This document shows, piece by piece, positions 50,557 through 58,683 of a DNA stretch of 64,000 nucleotides; the first letter of the stretch is position 1; each line of letters starts with the position of its first letter. The stretch covers positions 2,852,001 to 2,916,000 of the forward strand of contig NZ_CP063808.1 in the NCBI RefSeq assembly GCF_018128905.1. The letters are read 5' to 3'. The position numbers and the translations under genes are program-made. The DNA is from Streptomyces sp. A2-16 (GTDB taxonomy: Bacteria > Actinomycetota > Actinomycetes > Streptomycetales > Streptomycetaceae). The notes under the pieces are model-generated. The model ran no database searches and was not told the origin of the DNA. It saw nothing but the letters and a program-made list of their open reading frames with translations.

Positions 50557-50808
50557 ATGACCGGAGTCGACCCCAGCCGGTTGGACGACCAGCAGCTGAT
50601 GAAGGAGCTGGAGACGATCCACCGCACGCGGCACGACACGCTCCTCTACGGCTCGAACGGCGCGCTCAGGGCGCACAACGAACGCATGGCCCGCCTGGAG
50701 GGCGAGTACCTGCGCCGCAACCCGGGCCGGACCGTGGCCGCGGGCCGCACCCGGGAGGGGGCGCGGGAGCGGAAGCCGGGGGAGGAGGCCTCCCCGGCGC
50801 TGGACTGA
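50557..50808 (+). CDS. Small DUF6158-like protein
   Basis: An 83-residue, charged, helical protein (DPSRLDDQQLMKELETIHRTRHDTLLYGSNGALRAHNERMARLEGEYLRRNPGR covers the conserved part). This small family is frequent in Streptomyces, often with stress genes, and has no known function; the DUF number is from memory. ATG at 50557 begins the conserved part. It is divergent from the eRF1-like gene. Confidence 0.65.
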   Translation: MTGVDPSRLDDQQLMKELETIHRTRHDTLLYGSNGALRAHNERMARLEGEYLRRNPGRTVAAGRTREGARERKPGEEASPALD

Positions 50809-50897
50809 CCGGCCCGGCTCCGCGGACCCCGGCCGACAGCGGACGGTGACCTGCCGATCACACGATCAGCAGGCCACCGGTGCGGTGCTCGCAGGGC

Positions 50898-53000
50898 TCA
50901 GTGGCGCGTCGGCAGCCGGCCCCAGTGCCGGTGCGCGGCGATCGCGGCCACGAACGCGTCGAGGAACTCCTCGCCCGCCGGGCCCGGGGACGTCTCCGTC
51001 ACCACGCCCCGGTCGCTCTCGACGCGATGGAACTCCGTGGACAGGCGCAGCTCCTCCGGCTCCAGCGACGACAGGATCCCGACGCCCGAACCGAGCGCGC
51101 CGATCGGCTTGCCGTGCCGGTAGGCGTCCCGCACGAAACGCGTGGCGTCCGGGTCGGCGGCCGCGGGCGGGGTGCCCACGGGGCCGCCGGGCAGCAGGAC
51201 CGCGTCGTACAGGACGGAGGCGACGGTCGGCAGCGCGCGGTCGACCGTGTACAGCTCCCCGTCGGCGCCGCGCACCTCCCCGTCCATGGGTGCCAGCGCC
51301 TCCACGATCGCGCCCTCGGCGGCCAGCCGCTCCCGCACCGAGGTCACCTGCTCGGCGTCGATCCCGTCGGTGACGAGGACCGCGATCCGCCGGGTGCGGA
51401 TGGAGCCGTCGCCGCGCAGCGACTCCAGGCTGAGCGCGGGGGAGGCGGCCTTGGACGCCTGCGAGGCGAGCCCGGACGGCTGCGGCAGCCCGATGCCACG
51501 GGCCACCTCGGTCGCCAACTCGCCGTCCACCTTGGCGAGTTGCTCGACAGTACGGGCCCGCACCGCCCGGGCGTCCACCTTGCCCAGCTCGAACCGGAAC
51601 GCCTCGACGATGTGCTGCTTCTCCCAGTCGGTCATGCTGTTCCAGAACAGCGCGGGCTGGCTCCAGTGGTCCTGGAAGCTCGGGCTGCGCCGCCGGATCT
51701 TGTGACCGTCCACGCGTTCCGCGTAGTGCGTGAACGCCTGTCCGTCGACTCCGGCGTGGGCCGGGCAGCCGCCGCCGAGTGAGTTCGGGGAGTAGTTCGT
51801 GCCCCGGTGGATCGCGCTCTGGTGGTAGCCGTCGCGCTGGTTGTTGCGCACCGGCGCCACCGGCCGGTTGACCGGCAGCTGCGAGAAGTTCGGCCCGCCC
51901 AGCCGGATCAACTGGGTGTCCAGATAGGAGAAGTTGCGCGCCTGCAGCAGCGGGTCGTTGGTGAAGTCGATCCCGGGCACCACATTGGCGGTGTGGAAGG
52001 CGACCTGCTCGGTCTCGGCGAAGAAGTTCTCCGGGTTGCGGTCGAGCACCATCCGGCCGATCGGCCGCACCGGCACCTGCTCCTCCGGGATCAGCTTCGT
52101 GGCGTCGAGCAGATCGAAGTCGAACGCGAACTCGTCCTCCTCCGGGACGAGTTGCACACCCAGCTCCCACTCCGGGTACTCGCCGGCCTCGATGGCGTCC
52201 CACAGGTCAGCCCGGTTGAAGTCCGGGTTGCGGCCCTGGCACTCCTGCGCCTCGTCCCACACCAGCGAGTGCGCGCCCAGCTTCGGCGTCCAGTGGAACT
52301 TCACGAAGGTGCCCTTGCCGTCCGCGTTCACGAACCGGAAGGTGTGCACGCCGAAGCCCTGCATCATGCGGTAGCTGCGCGGGATCGCCCGGTCCGACAT
52401 CAGCCACATGATCGCGTGCAGCGTCTCCGGCTGGAGCGACACGAAGTCCCACAGGGTGTCGTGCGCGGAGGCGCCCGTCGGGATGTCGTTGTGCGGCTCC
52501 GGCTTCACCGCGTGCACGAAGTCCGGGAACTTGATGCCGTCCTGGATGAAGAAGACCGGGAAGTTGTTCCCGACCAGGTCGTAGTTCCCTTCCGACGTGT
52601 AGAACTTGGTGGCGAAGCCGCGTACGTCCCGCACGGTGTCCGCGGAGCCCTTGGGGCCCTGCACGGTCGAGAACCGCACGAACACCGGGGTGCGGACCGC
52701 CGGGTCCTGGAGGAAGGCGGCACGGGTGAACTCGGCGCAGGACTCGTACGGTTCGAAGTATCCGTAGGCACCCGCGCCCCGCGCGTGCACCACCCGCTCC
52801 GGGATGCGTTCGTGGTCGAAGCGGGTGAGCTTCTCCCGGAAGTGGAAGTCCTCCATGAGCGTGGGGCCGCGCTCACCGGCGGCGAGCGAGTCGTCGGTGT
52901 GGTCCACCGCGACGCCCTGGTCGGTGGTGAGCGGACCGGCGGTCGGGTCGTCGGCGTGGAACGACTCGCGCTGACGCTGCTTGCGGTCGGCCTGGTCCAT
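50898..53000 (-). CDS. Large-subunit catalase (KatE/HPII type)
   Basis: A 700-residue monofunctional haem catalase of the large-subunit clade, which dismutates hydrogen peroxide. The core (about residues 60-510) includes the distal histidine region [14 protein letters not shown], the NFPVFFIQD segment and the haem-ligand tyrosine region [12 protein letters not shown]. The C-terminal domain (about 540-700) has a DJ-1/glutamine-amidotransferase-like fold ([19 protein letters not shown]) without a nucleophilic cysteine (GSGV), as in HPII. It is the last gene of a stress operon, 1 base overlap with the PfpI gene (TGATG). Confidence 0.93.
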   Translation of the reverse strand: MDQADRKQRQRESFHADDPTAGPLTTDQGVAVDHTDDSLAAGERGPTLMEDFHFREKLTRFDHERIPERVVHARGAGAYGYFEPYESCAEFTRAAFLQDPAVRTPVFVRFSTVQGPKGSADTVRDVRGFATKFYTSEGNYDLVGNNFPVFFIQDGIKFPDFVHAVKPEPHNDIPTGASAHDTLWDFVSLQPETLHAIMWLMSDRAIPRSYRMMQGFGVHTFRFVNADGKGTFVKFHWTPKLGAHSLVWDEAQECQGRNPDFNRADLWDAIEAGEYPEWELGVQLVPEEDEFAFDFDLLDATKLIPEEQVPVRPIGRMVLDRNPENFFAETEQVAFHTANVVPGIDFTNDPLLQARNFSYLDTQLIRLGGPNFSQLPVNRPVAPVRNNQRDGYHQSAIHRGTNYSPNSLGGGCPAHAGVDGQAFTHYAERVDGHKIRRRSPSFQDHWSQPALFWNSMTDWEKQHIVEAFRFELGKVDARAVRARTVEQLAKVDGELATEVARGIGLPQPSGLASQASKAASPALSLESLRGDGSIRTRRIAVLVTDGIDAEQVTSVRERLAAEGAIVEALAPMDGEVRGADGELYTVDRALPTVASVLYDAVLLPGGPVGTPPAAADPDATRFVRDAYRHGKPIGALGSGVGILSSLEPEELRLSTEFHRVESDRGVVTETSPGPAGEEFLDAFVAAIAAHRHWGRLPTRH

Positions 53001-53542
53001 CAGACGGCCTCCTTCGCGAACACGTCCAGGAACGTCTCGCAGAACGCCTTGAGGTCGTCCGGTTTGCGGCTGGTGACCAGCTTGTTGCTGCCGTGGTCGC
53101 AGACCTTCACCTGCTCGTCGACCCAGGTGCCGCCCGCGTTGCGGATGTCGGTCTGGAGACTCGGCCAGGAGGTGAGCACCCGGCCCCGTACGACGTCCGC
53201 CTCGATGAGGGTCCACGGCGCGTGGCAGATCGCGGCCACCGGGCGCCCCTGGGTGAAGAAGTCCCGCACGAACGCCACGGCCTTCTCGTCCATCCGCAGG
53301 AAGTCCGGGTTGGCCACCCCGCCGGGCAGCACCAGCGCGCCGAAGGAGTCCGCGGACGTCTCGCCCACGACCTCCTGCACGGGGAAGGTGTCCGCCTTGT
53401 CGAGGTGGTCGAACGCCTGGATCGTGCCGGGCTTCGTCGACACGAGCACGGGCTCGTGTCCCGCGTTCACCGCCGCCTGCCACGGATCGGTGAGCTCGAT
53501 CTGCTCGACGCCCTCTGGTGCGGTCAGAAACGCGATGCGCAT
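53000..53542 (-). CDS. DJ-1/PfpI family protein
   Basis: A 180-residue DJ-1/PfpI protein of the YhbO/DJ-1 type. Nucleophile C106 in the ICHAPW motif (residues 105-110) and a conserved E15-like residue are present; the family includes proteases, deglycases and methylglyoxal-handling proteins, with debated activities. The ATG at 53542 begins MRIAFLTAPEGVEQIEL. It lies between the CBS gene and catalase, so co-expression under oxidative or general stress is likely. A GGAAA-GTGT-TTTCC inverted repeat (53564-53577) sits just upstream. Confidence 0.87.
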   Translation of the reverse strand: MRIAFLTAPEGVEQIELTDPWQAAVNAGHEPVLVSTKPGTIQAFDHLDKADTFPVQEVVGETSADSFGALVLPGGVANPDFLRMDEKAVAFVRDFFTQGRPVAAICHAPWTLIEADVVRGRVLTSWPSLQTDIRNAGGTWVDEQVKVCDHGSNKLVTSRKPDDLKAFCETFLDVFAKEAV

Positions 53543-53577
53543 GATGATTCGACGTCCTTTCCTGGAAAGTGTTTTCC

Positions 53578-54012
53578 TCACACGGGGTCCGTGTGGTCCG
53601 GGTCCGCGCGGGTGATGTCGGCGAGCGCCGAACCCGGAACCCGGCCCTCGGCGATGTCGCCGAGGCTCACCATGCCGACGGGAAGGCCGTCCTCGACGAC
53701 CGGCAGCCGCCGTACGGCATGGGCCCGCATCAGCGCGACCGCCTGGGTCACCGGGTCGCCGGGGGCGACCGTCAGCGGATCCGGTGTGCACACCGAGCGG
53801 GCACTCACCGTCAGCGGATCGACCCCGTCGGCGACGGCCCGGATCGTGATGTCCCGGTCGGTGAGCAGCCCCACCACGCGCTGACCGTCGGCCACCACGA
53901 CATCGCCGATGTCCTGCGCGCGCATCAGCTGCGCCGCCTCGACCAGCGAGGCGTCCGGGCGGACCGCCACCACTCCGGGCGTCATCACGTCCCTGACGAG
54001 CTCCGCCCTCAC
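53578..54012 (-). CDS. CBS-domain-pair protein
   Basis: A 144-residue protein with two CBS motifs, one near residues 8-60 (VRDVMTPGVVAVRPDASLVEAAQLM) and the second near 75-125. CBS pairs bind adenosine nucleotides and regulate partners or sense energy state; many free-standing Streptomyces examples are stress related. The GTG at 54012 overlaps the upstream DUF2795 gene by 4 bases (GTGA). It is in the stress operon ending in catalase. Confidence 0.85.
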   Translation of the reverse strand: MRAELVRDVMTPGVVAVRPDASLVEAAQLMRAQDIGDVVVADGQRVVGLLTDRDITIRAVADGVDPLTVSARSVCTPDPLTVAPGDPVTQAVALMRAHAVRRLPVVEDGLPVGMVSLGDIAEGRVPGSALADITRADPDHTDPV

Positions 54013-54395
54013 GGCGTGTCCCCCGTCCGGGTCAGCGCCCGTGCGAGCTCCTGAACGTTGGTGTAGGTCTCCTTGCGCGGCCGTTCCTCCACCGCCTCGA
54101 CGAGGGCGTCGGGGGCGTTCTTGCGGCGCAGTACCCGCGCCAGCTCCACAGGAGTGGCGGGGAAGGAGCTGCGGCCCAGGAGCCGGGCCAGCTCCAGTCG
54201 GACGGTCTCCAGCGATGCCCCCTCGCTGCCCGGTGCCACGGGCCCGCCCCAGACCTGCGGATCGTCGTCCGCGGTCGGCTCCGGGTCGTTCCACTCCTCG
54301 CTCCGGGTGGGGTGCCCGGAGCGGAGCAGACCCTGGAGTTCGTGCTTCATCTCGTCGTCGCGGTGGCGGCTCAGCCGGTCGCTGCCTCGCTGCAT
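54009..54395 (-). CDS. DUF2795 domain protein
   Basis: A 128-residue protein whose C-terminal half (about residues 65-128) matches DUF2795, a small helical module in actinobacterial stress genes (SSFPATPVELARVLRRKNAPDALVEAVEERP). The N-terminal half is polar and low complexity. No function is known. The ATG at 54395 has a GGAGGGAG site. It is the first gene of the stress operon; a SigB-type promoter lies just upstream. Confidence 0.78.
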   Translation of the reverse strand: MQRGSDRLSRHRDDEMKHELQGLLRSGHPTRSEEWNDPEPTADDDPQVWGGPVAPGSEGASLETVRLELARLLGRSSFPATPVELARVLRRKNAPDALVEAVEERPRKETYTNVQELARALTRTGDTP

Positions 54396-54427
54396 GTCTC
54401 CCTCCAGATCTTCGGGGTCCGCCCCGC

Positions 54428-54452
54428 GTACCCGTGCACCGCGGGCCGACAC
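54428..54452 (-). promoter_or_regulatory. SigB-type promoter of the stress operon
   Basis: On the minus strand GTGT (54449-54452) and GGGTAC (54428-54433) are separated by 15 bases, matching the Streptomyces stress-sigma consensus. The -10 lies 32 bases before the DUF2795 start. It would serve the DUF2795-CBS-PfpI-catalase operon. Confidence 0.55.
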
Positions 54453-54518
54453 AGGGTTTGCCGGACCGATCCGGGGAGACCCGGATCGAACCCCCCGCGC
54501 ACCTCCCCTGGGAAGGAC

Positions 54519-54698
54519 ATGGCGATGGTCGTCCTCGCCGCGCTCATACCGATCCTCATGCTCGCCGTGGTGCTCGCGCTCGGCCGCTACGAGGAACTGA
54601 TGCTGCCGGAGCCGAAGGGCGACCGGATCGAACCGGCCGCCCTGCCGACGGTTACTTCTTCTCCCGCCCCGGCAGGAACTCCTGCACCTTCGCCTTGA
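54519..54698 (+). CDS. Small hydrophobic protein
   Basis: A 59-residue protein: one transmembrane segment (MVVLAALIPILMLAVVLALG, about residues 3-22) and a polar tail with proline and serine. It resembles small membrane proteins of Streptomyces but has no named family that I recognise. GGAAGGAC precedes the ATG at 54519; a second ATG follows two codons later. Its 3' end overlaps the convergent thiamine-diphosphate enzyme gene by 47 bases. Confidence 0.55.
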   Translation: MAMVVLAALIPILMLAVVLALGRYEELMLPEPKGDRIEPAALPTVTSSPAPAGTPAPSP

Positions 54699-56456
54699 AG
54701 CCCTGCTTCACCATGGACCCCGCGTCGGCGTCGCCCTTGAGGATCGAGGCGGCCGTGGCCTCCATCTGGTCCCAGGTGACGTGCGGCGGGATCGGCGGTA
54801 CGGCGGGGTCGGTGAGGAACTCCAGGACGGCGGGCCCGTCCGCCTGCAACCCGGCCCGCCAGGCCGCCTCCACGTCCTCCGGCTTCTCCACCCGGATCCC
54901 GGTCAGACCGAGGGAGCGGGCGAACGCGGCGTACTGCACGTCCGGAAGCTGTTGCGAGGGCAGGAACGACGGGGCGCCCTCCATGGCCCGCATCTCCCAG
55001 GTGACCTGGTTGAGGTCGTGGTTGTTCCAGACGGCGACGATCAGCCGCGGATCCTCCCACAGGTCGCGGTACTTGGCCGCGGTGATCAGCTCGGCCATGC
55101 CGTTCATCTGCATCGCCCCGTCCCCGACCAGCGCGATCGTCGGCCGGTCCGGATGCGCGAACTTCGCGCCGATCGCGTACGGCACCCCCGGTCCCATCGC
55201 CGGACAGCGACGAACGCATGCCGGGCCGCATGGTCAGGTGCCGGGCGTACCAGTTGGCGGTGGAACCGGAGTCCGAGGTGACGATCGCGTTGTCCGGCAG
55301 CTGGGGGCACCCCCTCTGGGGGAGGGTCCAGGGCGCGGGCCACGTACTCCGGGTTGATCGGGTCGGCCGACTGCAGCGCCCGCCGCTCCAGCATCTCGCG
55401 CCAGTGCGTGACGTTGTCGCACACCGTGTCGTACCACTCGCGCCCGCCGCGCTCCACGTCCAGCATCGGGATCAGCCGCTGCAGCGTCGCCCTGGCGTCG
55501 CCGACGAGGTTCACCTCGTACGGGTAGCGCATCCCGACCATCTGCGGGTCGATGTCGATCTGCACCCCCCGCGCCTTGCCGAACTTCGGCAGGAACTGCG
55601 AGTACGGGAACGACGACCCGATGGTCAGCAGGGTGTCGCAGTCCCGCATGAGCTCGTACGAGGGACGTGTGCCCAGCAGGCCGATCGAGCCGGTGACGTA
55701 CGGGAGTTCGTCGCTCAGCGCGTCCTTGCCGAGCAGCGCCTTGGCGACGCCCGCGCCGAGCAGTTCAGCGATCCGCTCCACCTCGGCCCGCGCCCCGGCC
55801 GCGCCCTGGCCGATCAGGATCGCGGGCTTGTCACCGGAGTTGAGGATCTCCGCGGCCCGCTCCAGCGACTCCTGGGACGGCACCACCGTCCAGTCGCTGC
55901 GGTCCAGGCTGGAGGGCACCATCTTGAACTCGTGCGTCGGCGGCGAGTAGTCGAGCTCCTGGACGTCACCCGGAATGATGATCGCCGTCGGGCAGCGGCG
56001 GGCGTACGCGGTGCGGATCGCCCGGTCCAGGACGTTCGGCAACTGCTCGGGGACCGTCACCGTCTCCACGAACTCCGAGGCGACGTCCTTGAACAGGGTG
56101 TGCAGGTCCACCTCCTGCTGATACGACCCGCCCATCGCGGAGCGGTGCGTCTGGCCGACGATCGCCAGCACCGGCACATGGTCCAGCTTGGCGTCGTACA
56201 GCCCGTTGAGCAGGTGGATCGCGCCGGGCCCCGAGGTCGCCGCGCACACTCCGATCCGGCCGCTGAACTTGGCGTAACCGACCGCCTGGAACGCGGACAT
56301 CTCCTCGTGCCGGGACTGCACCAACCGCGGCCGGTCGCCGGCCCGGCCCCAGGCCGCCAGCAGGCCGTTGATGCCGTCGCCCGGATAGCCGAAGACATGG
56401 TCCACACCCCACTCGCGCAGCCGCTTGAGGATGTGATCGGACACCTTGGTGCTCAT
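54652..56456 (-). pseudogene. Thiamine-diphosphate-dependent pyruvate oxidase-like gene, frameshifted
   Basis: Homologous to the pyruvate oxidase/acetolactate synthase-type family (about 600 residues) but split over three minus-strand frames. The first frame from ATG 56456 carries the N-terminal (GYPGDGINGLLAAW), the central domain and the start of the C-terminal domain. At about 55301-55329 a palindromic G/C-rich sequence interrupts the reading frame; the homologous text resumes in another frame (LPDNAIVTSDSG). At 55198 a second shift coincides with about 11 missing bases, after which the thiamine-diphosphate domain (GDGAMQMNGMAEL, NN motif) continues to the stop at 54652. As sequenced, no full-length protein is made. 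The break may be recent, because both remaining halves are well conserved. Confidence 0.75.
55301..55329. repeat. Short palindromic G/C repeat inserted in the oxidase gene
   Basis: A sequence of alternating G5/C5 runs (CTGGGGGCACCCCCTCTGGGGGAGGG pattern, 55301-55326) sits inside otherwise conserved coding sequence. The pattern resembles short dispersed palindromes common in Streptomyces genomes (from memory). It changes the frame and adds about 20 bases relative to the expected protein. Confidence 0.6.
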
Positions 56457-56698
56457 GGATCGGCCTCCCGCATGGACGGCAGAGGCAACAGCCTTACGAG
56501 TCATTCCGCGGGCCACCGGAAAACCTGCCCCGGTGTTTGGCGCCCGGAGCCCGGGGCAGGCGCACTCACAGTGCTTCGGACCGGAGGCACGTCCGTGGGA
56601 GCGGCGATCGGCCGCCACGGCCGCGCCTGTCCGCACATGGACGCGCTCCCCACGCCGATCGTCCGACCCAGAGCACCATCTAGGGAGTTGCGACGCAC

Positions 56699-57496
56699 AT
56701 GCCCACACCAGTGAGCGCGAAGCACCACCCGCACGACGACGCCCCCGACACGGCCGAGGCCTTCCGCAGGCTCGCCGTACTGCCCCCCGGCCCCGAGCGC
56801 GACACCCTGCGCGAACAGGTCGTCGAGGCCTGGCTGCCCATGGCCGACCGGCTCGCCGGACGCTTCCGCAACCGCGGTGAGAACCTCGACGACCTGCGCC
56901 AGGTCGCCGCACTCGGCCTGGTCAAGGCCGTCGACCGCTACGACCCCGCACTCGGCAACGCCTTCGAGAGCTACGCCGTCCCCACCATCACCGGCGAGAT
57001 CAAGCGGCACTTCCGCGACCACATGTGGACCCTGCACGTGCCGCGCCGGGTCCAGGACCTGCGCAACCGGGTCCGCTTCGCCTCCCAGGACCTCGCCCAG
57101 ACCATCCCGGGGCGCAGACCAACCGTCGCCGAGATCGCCGAGCACGCCGACATGAGCGAGCAGGACGTGCTGGTGGGCATCGAGGCCCTGGAGAGCTTCA
57201 CCGCCCTCTCCCTCGACGCCGAGCTTCCCGGCAGCGGGGACGGCTACTCGCTCGCCGACGCCCTCGGCTCGTCCGACCCCGCCCTGGACACCGTCGTCGA
57301 CCGCGAGTCCGTCAAGCCCCGGCTGGCGGCCCTTCCCGAGCGGGAGCGCGCCATCCTCTACATGCGCTTCTTCGGCGACATGACCCAGAGCCGGATCGCC
57401 GAGCAGCTGGGCATCTCCCAGATGCACGTGTCCCGGCTGATCAGCCGCTGCTGCGGCCGGCTGCGCGAGCAGATCCTGCGCGACGCCGCCGTGTGA
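56699..57496 (+). CDS. SigB/SigF/SigG-family RNA polymerase sigma factor
   Basis: A 265-residue sigma factor lacking region 1, as in the stress/sporulation class. Region 2 (about residues 40-110: LADRLAGRFRNRGENLDDLRQVAALGLVKAVDRYDP, then FESYAVPTITGEIKRHFRDHMW) and region 3 (about 120-175) precede region 4 (about 200-260: LAALPERERAILYMRFFGDMTQSRIAEQLGISQMHVSRLI). It probably recognises GGGTAC-type promoters, two good examples of which occur in this window. No adjacent anti-sigma gene is seen. ATG at 56699 has a GGGAG site. Confidence 0.9.
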   Translation: MPTPVSAKHHPHDDAPDTAEAFRRLAVLPPGPERDTLREQVVEAWLPMADRLAGRFRNRGENLDDLRQVAALGLVKAVDRYDPALGNAFESYAVPTITGEIKRHFRDHMWTLHVPRRVQDLRNRVRFASQDLAQTIPGRRPTVAEIAEHADMSEQDVLVGIEALESFTALSLDAELPGSGDGYSLADALGSSDPALDTVVDRESVKPRLAALPERERAILYMRFFGDMTQSRIAEQLGISQMHVSRLISRCCGRLREQILRDAAV

Positions 57497-57510
57497 GAGG
57501 GCGGCTCCGC

Positions 57511-57720
57511 AGCGGCGACGCCCCTCGGCGCTCCGGTGCGGCTCCGTCACCCCCTCGGCGCTCCGGTGCGGCTCCGTCACCCCCTCGGCGCTCCGGTGCG
57601 GCTCCGTCACCCCCTCGGCGCTCCGGAGCGGCTCCGTCACCCCCTCGGCGCTCCGGTGCGGCTTCGTCACCCCCTCGGCGCTCCGGAGCCGCCCCGTCAC
57701 CCACTCGGCCCTCCCCGTCC
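57511..57720. repeat. Seven 30-bp tandem repeats after the sigma factor gene
   Basis: Unit of 30 bases (GCTCCGTCACCCCCTCGGCG then CTCCGGTGCG) repeated seven times from 57511 to 57720. The four units from 57541 to 57660 are nearly identical (one base differs); the outer ones are more diverged, and the last merges with the inverted repeat at 57706. The array begins 15 bases after the stop of the sigma gene. Unit length is a multiple of three, so open frames exist in several phases, but no start or ribosome-binding site supports expression. No spacers, so not CRISPR. Confidence 0.9.
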
Positions 57721-57760
57721 CGCCAATGGCCTTCGGCCGCGCGCGGGACGGGGAGGGCCG
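57706..57760. terminator. 18-bp perfect inverted repeat ending the repeat array
   Basis: Arms 57706-57723 and 57743-57760 pair exactly over 18 bases. The 19-base loop contains a small inner stem (GGCC-TTC-GGCC). It is the strongest hairpin downstream of the sigma factor and probably its terminator, possibly acting both ways. The rest of the interval 57761-57863 shows no gene or clear promoter. Confidence 0.75.
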
Positions 57761-57863
57761 GGCTGTGATGGCTGTGGGTGCGACCGTCGTGCCCACGGTC
57801 CAGTCGTCGTGACCCCGACCCCGACGACGGGCCCCGCAGCCGTCGGCCGAAGGAGTCCGCCCC

Positions 57864-58511
57864 ATGCGCCGCACCGCCCGTCTCCGGGCCCTGTCCGTCG
57901 TCCTCCCCGCGCTCGGGATCACCCTCGGCCTCGCCGCGCCGAGCGCCTACGCGGATCCCGCCGCCGAGGTCAGCCCCGGCAGCGTCCAGCCGGGCGGCAG
58001 CGTCACCGTGTCCGTCTCCTGCGACCCGTCCACCGGCACCCCGCCCGCCACCGTCGACGCCACCTCGGAGGCCTTCGAGTCGCAGACCGTACGGCTCCAG
58101 CTGGTGCCCGGCAACGACGACGAGGTCTCCGGCCCCGCCTACAGCGGCACCGCCCGCATCGCCGCCGACCAGGAACTCCAGAGCGGCGCCGGTGGCGTCG
58201 GCCCGGACTCCGCGTGGACCGTCGACGGCACCTGCCCGACCGCCGACCGCGCACCCGGCAAGGCCTGGAGCGCCACCTTCACCGTCACCCGCGGCACGAC
58301 CGCGAGCCACCGCCCGTGCACCGAGCCGGTCGCCGAACCGCGCACCGAGACCTGTGCCGCCGCGGTCATTCAGAGTCCCGTCCGCGCCGGTCAGGGCGGC
58401 ACCTTCAGCGACTCCGCGCCCGCCCTGGTCACCGGCGGCCTGCTGATCGCAGGCGCCGCCGCGGGCGCCGTGTACCGGCTGCGCCGCAGGTCCCCGGCGG
58501 CGGACGCCTGA
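57864..58511 (+). CDS. Secreted, membrane-anchored protein of unknown function
   Basis: A 215-residue exported protein. Residues 1 to about 31 are a signal peptide (basic start, hydrophobic core, APSAYAD cleavage region). The mature part is a Thr/Ser/Ala-rich beta-type domain with four cysteines (about residues 53, 113, 153 and 163), likely in disulfides. Near the C terminus a hydrophobic segment (LVTGGLLIAGAAAGAVY, about 188-204) and RLRRR suggest attachment to the membrane; there is no LPxTG sortase motif. I do not recognise the family. Confidence 0.65.
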   Translation: MRRTARLRALSVVLPALGITLGLAAPSAYADPAAEVSPGSVQPGGSVTVSVSCDPSTGTPPATVDATSEAFESQTVRLQLVPGNDDEVSGPAYSGTARIAADQELQSGAGGVGPDSAWTVDGTCPTADRAPGKAWSATFTVTRGTTASHRPCTEPVAEPRTETCAAAVIQSPVRAGQGGTFSDSAPALVTGGLLIAGAAAGAVYRLRRRSPAADA

Positions 58512-58683
58512 GACGAAACGTCAGATCCGTGTGACGGGCGCAACCCGCAAGGGTGCCCATGGCCCGGCGGCTGCGCGGGTACTCAGAGCGCGAGGGGCAC
58601 AAGGGGCGCGAGAAGCGCACCGGACCGGGCCGGGGACACGGCGGACCGGACGAGCCACCGGACAGCGGATTGCGGAGGTGACC

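Noticed and set aside
54652..55197. A separate 181-residue gene starting at ATG 55197
   Set aside because: It is the C-terminal thiamine-diphosphate part of the broken oxidase, and no ribosome-binding site precedes its ATG.
56535..56559. SigB-type autoregulatory promoter for the sigma factor (GTTT, 15 bases, GGGCAG)
   Set aside because: The -10 box departs from the consensus at two of six positions, so it is no better than chance in GC-rich DNA.
57511..57720. CRISPR array from the 30-bp repeats
   Set aside because: The units are contiguous with no unique spacers, and no cas genes are present.
57441..58310. Minus-strand 289-residue protein with repeated AAPERRGGDG decapeptides
   Set aside because: The repeats come from the 30-bp DNA array; there is no ribosome-binding site, and the frame overlaps the secreted protein gene in the opposite strand.
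58577..58582. GGGTAC before the aminotransferase-like gene as a SigB promoter
   Set aside because: No G-N-N-T -35 element occurs at 14-16 bases upstream.
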